A program made the position numbers and the translations under genes. 64,000 nucleotides of DNA from Mermis nigrescens (Eukaryota; Nematoda; Enoplea; Mermithida; Mermithidae), in contig JAVLUZ010000608.1 of the NCBI GenBank assembly GCA_036768485.1, positions 508,501 through 572,500 on the forward strand. Direction: 5' to 3'. Below the pieces are notes generated by a model. It had not been told where the DNA came from, did no database searches, and was given only the letters and a program-made list of their open reading frames with translations. Positions within the stretch are counted from its first letter, which is position 1. Every line of letters begins with the position of its first letter. This document shows positions 59,000 to 64,000 of this stretch, in pieces.

Positions 59000-59115
59000 C
59001 ACAAATCGTGCTTGCCCAGACGCTCGTTCGTTGTAAACAAGTCGAGGCATTCGCTCAGCTGTATACTTTTCCTCAGAGTCCTATTCGTTAATAACGACTC
59101 GTGTTTCCGTGTTCT
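59000..59115 (-). CDS. USP15-like: USP4/11/15-type deubiquitinase, exon upstream of the zinc knuckle
   Basis: After TTTTTTAAG it reads RTRKHESLLTNRTLRKSIQL then SECLDLFTTNERLGKHDLW. In USP4/11/15 the same order occurs: an acidic-basic linker with KHES, then LS-C--LFT--E-LG--D-WYC. The exon ends where a donor GTACGC begins inside the codon for Trp. It joins in phase 0 to the exon at 59811. Confidence 0.85.
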
Positions 59116-59810
59116 CTTAAAAAACGCCAGTGTAAATCGTAAGTGTGCATGCACTAAACTCGATTATAAGATAAAATTAAAATTAATAAAATCAAATTAA
59201 ATGAAATAAAGTCTAAAATAAACTAGACTAAAGTAAACTAATCTAAACTAAAACAAATTAAGTTCTAAAATAGAATATTTTAAATTTGCATGAATAAAAA
59301 ACTACACACAATAGACTAGTGGGTCAGAAAAAGTAAAAAATGCGGTAGCTAGAGGAAAACGAGGATTATCAAGACTCCATCCTCCACCCGAAAACTTCGA
59401 ATTACTGAAGGAAGTTTTGATTTTTAGCTTCAGATCTCTCAAGTTAGCCAGAATTCTATTTTACTTTACAAAAAAATATTCGCAAGTTTATAAATTCGAT
59501 TTTATAGCCTCGAATTTAGGACAAAACCTACCCAATTTGTTAGACATTTTGTATTTTTCTCAAATTTTTTTTGCCTTACGTTTTTATGCTGTAGAGAACG
59601 GTCGGAAACGATAAAAACGATATTTTTGACGAGTATCCGCCATTTTTGGGACAAAAAAGGCGCTTTTAAATTTACCCCCCCAGAATTTTCGCGCCCCGAC
59701 TGTACGTATAGTAAACAATTTGTATATTTCTCGTGTACGTCTTTTTCAAATGTATATCGCTCTCATGTTTTCGTACGCGATATAAACCGAAAACGAAACG
59801 CGAAGCTTAC

Positions 59811-60118
59811 GGCGTCGAGCCTCGGTTGTTCGAAGAATTTCTCGTACGCCGTCTTCCACTCGAGGCACAAATAAACGTCGCTGCCGCTGGACGGCACCGC
59901 CAGCGGCTGATCGCCGGCCAATTTTGGCACCGACCCGACTTCCGACGCGCCGAAATTGTTCGTCAAAATGATGCGAAACGCTTCGGCGCCGTCGTCGTCC
60001 GGCGACGCGTCGCTGTCGGCCGCCGACGTCGACGGCCGGCCGCCGACGTTCGCCGTCGACGACGACGACGCGTCGTCCATGTTGACGTCGCCGTTTTCGT
60101 CGACGCCGCTGTCATTTT
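59811..60118 (-). CDS. USP15-like: USP4/11/15-type deubiquitinase, GC-rich acidic/ubiquitin-like exon
   Basis: It follows TTTTTTTGCTAG and reads ENDSGVDENGDVNMDDASSS, a low-complexity Ser/Asp-rich region, then AFRIILTNNFGASEVG, DVYLCLEWKTAYEKFFEQP and RLDA before GTAAGC. The second half fits the segment of USP4/15 with LF.L.LVNS.G....L and YL.LDW that precedes the KHES linker. Base use is very different from the surroundings: GC-rich with runs of TCG, GCG and GAC codons, against AT-rich introns. No frameshift. The low-complexity part is probably a flexible, lineage-specific insert. Confidence 0.85.
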
Positions 60119-60308
60119 CTAGCAAAAAAATTAACAACAAAATTTAAAAAATCGAAATAATGTACACAATTCTCGTCACGAAATTTGAGCAATGAAGAAC
60201 CCATTGGGGTAATTTAGGAACGCATTTTCGCGACCTAATCGCCGGTGACCTATAAACACTACCCTGAAATGCTTTACTTTGAGAAAACGCGATCCAAACG
60301 CTTAGATC

Positions 60309-60458
60309 GGACCGTTTACGACTCAGCGCGCGTTCTTAAATAGACGAGTGGTGATAGCGCACGTGTGCGCATTATGTGATACAATATTATATGCATATGA
60401 ATTGCACGAGTATAATCAATATTAATATGCTCTATACGCGCTGAGTCGCAAACGGTCC
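60309..60458. repeat. Inverted-repeat element of 150 bp in a USP intron
   Basis: GGACCGTTTACGACTCAGCG at the left is mirrored by CGCTGAGTCGCAAACGGTCC at the right, 24 bp with few mismatches. It is a small MITE or a hairpin; no target duplication was identified. Confidence 0.6.
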
Positions 60459-62202
60459 GTACCAGGGGGATCGGGTAGGTTCTAACGAGAAGGAGTGTCA
60501 GTGTCAATAAAAAATTTTGAAAAGCCATACAAATCGAAGAAAAATTATGTAAATCCACGAAAATACGCGAAAATCATTTGAAAATCAACTGAACAATTAA
60601 GCAATCGACCAATGACTAGCCAACCAATAATCAATAACTATAATCAAACAACTAATAATTAACCAATTAAACACTAAGCCAGCGTTTTTTATCACGACCC
60701 CCTTAGCAGCAGTGCTGATGAGAAATTTTTATCCTTAGCACCGGATAGATTTCATAGTAAGCGCGCCAGTTTTCTACCTTTATAATACTAACATATAGTG
60801 CAAGTAACGCATGTCCTTTTCTTTTTAATTTAACTGCTTAAGAACGCCATGATATTCTGCAAATCAATTTAGTTCTTGATCAATGTTTTTCTACATTTGA
60901 ATAAATCAAGAAATTCATGCTAAATCACAATTATTGGCTTCCTAATGCTGAATAAACTTATAATTGACACCTTTGCGCCTATTACTTACAACATATGGAT
61001 TGATAATGCGGTTGCCACACACTAATTTGATATAAAAAAGACGTCCCTGCGCTTATGAATTTACTGATAAATGAACGAAAAGAAGCTAATTTTATCTTCA
61101 AACAACAAAAAACAGTGCAAACTTGTCACAAAGTAATTGTTATGTGCTAAAAATCGTTAAACAAATACATAGGCGAGATAAATGATGAATCTTTTAGATT
61201 GTACGTACATAGATTGATGGTGGATCGCGCGCTAGAGGCTAAATAAACAGTAAGTATGACACTCGGCGCGAAGCGCGAAAATTTCTTGAAATTGTTTTGC
61301 TAAAAATATCCCAAAAAGCGTTAAAATTACTACAATTTTGCCAAAAATAACGTCTTCGTATTCGTTAGCACGTCGTACTAACGGCCAACATTTTCTTTAG
61401 CACGGGGCAACTTTCATTAGCGTGGAGCTTAAGAATAACCGTGCACTAAGCGACCAATAAACCAAGCAACAACCACTTTGTAAAAGGACAACAAACAAAA
61501 AAATTTGAGCAGCCGGTATCAATGGGAAGACCGAAATTTGCCCATGTATGGGTGGGGGACGACCAACCTTTTTGTAGGAGGATCCCCTGATACCCCCATT
61601 AGGTGTATGCGTGTAGCACGTAAAAACTTTGAAGAATAAGTCTACCATTTTTAGAGGGGGGTTAAGGATCTATGATTTGTTAGATGCCACCTAAAAATGG
61701 CCCAAGAACACAATTTTCTAAATCGGGGTAAGGAAAGCGTAAAAACGCCAGTCTTTTCGGGAGATGAGGGGACAGTATGGGGGCCGTCATCCAGCACCCC
61801 CACCCCCGTCAAATGCACGAGAGAATATTGAGAGGGGTCGTTGGTCATAATTAGATAGATGAGGGGGTAAGCATCTAAAAATGGCCTAAAAATGCAAGTG
61901 TTTGTCAAAAATGAGGGGGAGCGTAAAAACCTTTGGCTTCGGGAAACAGGGGACGACCGACCGTTAAGAGGATAAGGAATCCCACACATAAAGTCGGTCG
62001 TCCCCCATCCAGCCAAAGTCAGAAATTTTTAACCCCCATTTTTGGCAAGAACTAGCGTTTTTGGCCATTTCTACGTTTTTCTGTTAAAACAAATAAAAAC
62101 GTATAAATAATAAAAAAATAGAAATAATAACGAGCAAAAAAGCCAAAAAAGAGAAGAAATACGAGTGCATAAGAAAAACATTAAAAAAGCAAATTAACCT
62201 AC
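60459..62202. other. USP intron, with G-run repeat pieces
   Basis: The part 61500-62040 holds several fragments with GGGGGACGACC and GTCGTCCCCC in both directions, remnants of a CATACATGTAA-type family. A GGCGCGAAGCGCG hairpin lies at about 61265. No exon was found. Confidence 0.4.
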
Positions 62203-62258
62203 CGTTGTCATTCTGTTGAGCAGCAACCAAATCGTCGTCATCCCAATCAACGAAACGA
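62203..62258 (-). CDS. USP15-like: USP4/11/15-type deubiquitinase, small acidic exon
   Basis: It is a 56-nt exon between CATTTCGTAG and the donor GTAGGT, reading RFVDWDDDDLVAAQQNDN. The donor phase (one base, G) combines with AA at 60118 to make GAA, Glu, so the join to the next exon is exact. The acidic run suits the linker inside the split catalytic domain of this group. Upstream exons, including the Cys box, are not in the window. Confidence 0.65.
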
Positions 62259-62539
62259 CTACGAAATGAGAAGAACGCATTATATTAAAACGCGATTTAA
62301 GGATTACAAAAACGAGAAAATACAATAAAAATAAGAAATAACATAAACATAGATAAAAATTATTTAAAAATATATAAAATATAAATAAATAGTCAAAAAA
62401 TATTTATGTAAATAAATGAATAAAAGAAAAATGCGGTGTGGCCCACAAAAATATTACAAATCGAGTTTTCAGCACACCTTGTATATACATAACTTTGGGG
62501 GGCGGGTCCCCCGGCCATTTTTAGGGGGAGGAGTAATGA

Positions 62540-62855
62540 CCAGGCCCGTATCCAGGATCCGGCTGAGGGGGAAACCCAAGCCAAATTGGTCTTTATCTCG
62601 AAAAATTTATTGGGATTGCCCGCAAAAACCTAATTTTTTCACTCAAAAAGCTATAAAAGCGTCATTTTTGGATGCGCTTGGGCCCGATAATAGAAAATAC
62701 TTTACATCCGGCGCGAACCGCCGAAAATTTGAAGATTTTATGTCAAAGACGGTCGATTTTTTCATGTTGCCTTGCATTGTCTCACATATCCAAATTTTTT
62801 CTGGACAATAAGGGGGCGGCCGCCACCCTAAAAGGGCGGCCGCCACCATGAAAAA
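62540..62855. mobile_element. Repeat element with CCAGGATCCGG / GGCGGCCGCC ends
   Basis: CAGGCCCGTATCCAGGATCC at the left and GGGGGCGGCCGCCACC, doubled, at the right resemble the ends of the element at 19239-19914. A GGCGCGAACCGCCG hairpin is inside at about 62710. Borders are approximate. Confidence 0.4.
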
Positions 62856-62859
62856 ATAC

Positions 62860-64000
62860 GGAAACTGGTATAAGCGTTAAAATAGCGTTTAAAATACGCT
62901 ATTAATCAGCTTCCGGACAATTTGAATGATTTTTGATAAGAATTTTCATTTTTCACCAGTTTTCGGCCTTCATTTTGCCTCACTTTTCCCACAAAATTTT
63001 CCGTTTTCCCATTCTAAGGGAGTCAGGACTTCTAAAGTTCCCCCACGTGCATGTCTGGTGATGACCTCCCCCTCAGTTTTTGGCCAAAAAAACAGCTAAA
63101 AAGGGCCAAAAAATTCCATTTTTTCCAAAAATTGAGGGAAGGGATACAAAGTTATGTATCTGACTTTGGGGAATGGGGGACAACCTATTTCGGATAGGGT
63201 TCCCCCATCGCATTTTACATGTCTGGATAAAAATGTCATTTAACAGAAAAATGTCATGAAAATATGTATCATTCGTCTACACGACATGCATGTAACAGCT
63301 CGAAATTCTAAATTCTGAATGGGGGTCGCCGGCCATTTTTTGGGGAGATGTGAAGGATAAGTCACCTCCGATTGTTGGCCGGAAGTGGCAAAAAATGGCA
63401 GCTTATAATGGGCGAAAAACAGAAGTATTCGCCAAAAATCGAGGGGAAGGCCTAAAATTTGCTCACTTTGGTGGGGTGAAAGAGACAACCGATGTTCGGT
63501 GGGAAGATTTTCCAAATCCTCTGTGAATGTATGCTTTACCCCCAATTTCAATATTGTTTACACCGCGGAATTCCAGCTTATCGAGTAAGTACAGTACCCT
63601 TATTTGAATACATATGCTTCAGTCAGAAAAATTATTAGCACGCCGCTTAAACCCCAGATACATAGGTGCAAATAAGTGCAAGATATTGCCAAAAAAGTGA
63701 GTCAATTAGGGCTGAACCGAATAAGTTTTCAGCGTTGTTAACAAATCGCCGTAGCGCAAGAACCGCTGGCAGTGGGCCAAATTTTTTCAAGCGATTCAAA
63801 CTAGCATTTTCGTTTTTTAGAAGCTCCATGTTTGCATTAGCCGAAATTATTACATGTAACATCGAGGTGTAGCCTTTTCTCGGGTCACAATGTACCGCAC
63901 ATGCACACTGGGGAGGGGGAAGGGGTATCGTCATACCGCAACGTTTGAAAGGCATACCCGCTCAGGCCATTTGCGGACCATAAATAAAAAGAAAAGTAAA
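62860..64000. other. Right edge, M3-type and G-run repeats, no secure gene
   Basis: An inverted M3 piece lies at about 62880-63060. The minus frame 63647-63955 encodes about 100 residues without low complexity, but I recognise no domain, it is overlapped by an open frame on the other strand, and splice context is unclear. Upstream exons of the deubiquitinase are expected to the right of the window. Confidence 0.35.

Noticed and set aside
63647..63955. 102-residue minus-strand frame at the right edge
   Set aside because: Composition is ordinary but there is no recognisable motif and the opposite strand is open too. Left as possible but unsupported, and not claimed as a USP exon.

Overview
The window is eukaryotic, AT-rich and very heavily loaded with non-autonomous DNA transposons. 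Introns with GT..AG borders, a metazoan-type ubiquitin-specific protease, a Tc1 transposase, (TAA)n microsatellites and CpG-rich coding exons point to an animal, most likely an arthropod. A sap-feeding hemipteran is a guess I cannot prove. I see no prokaryotic operon, CRISPR array or intact RNA gene.

Left half (about 0.4-39 kb): a tandem array of about 9-10 kb units. Each unit carries a homologous 5' region, a short signal-peptide exon (typically MAAVSFIAII...), a phase-2 intron and a second exon beginning with the motif CVE. I call the genes A (2.47-3.81 kb), B (12.1-17.7 kb), C (21.6-22.4 kb) and D (33.0-35.3 kb). A and D encode intact 127-residue predicted secreted proteins of a family I do not recognise. 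B has its signal exon split by a 3.6-kb nested transposon. C keeps the signal exon but has a short, strongly diverged second exon (82 residues in total). This gene array is the best candidate for an undescribed system here, for example a rapidly evolving family of secreted proteins.

Right half (about 49.4-62.3 kb, minus strand): the C-terminal part of a USP4/11/15-type deubiquitinase. I rebuilt seven exons by homology; several are too small or too fragmented to appear as long ORFs. The His box, the Asp box and a zinc knuckle are present. The catalytic-Cys half must lie beyond the right edge of the window. Two of its exon junctions lack ordinary splice signals and are flanked by short direct repeats.

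Mobile DNA: a G/C-run-bearing MITE of about 200-275 bp with termini CATACGTGGGC / CACACCTGGGC occurs at least 25 times, and eleven copies have perfect 8-bp target-site duplications, which is hAT-type behaviour. At least six more families with 8-bp duplications occur, often nested three or four deep. A decayed Tc1 (DD34E) element, a tRNA-derived SINE, large microsatellites and minisatellites, and several blocks of old degenerate tandem repeats fill most of the rest. No hAT transposase is visible, so these elements must have been mobilised from elsewhere.
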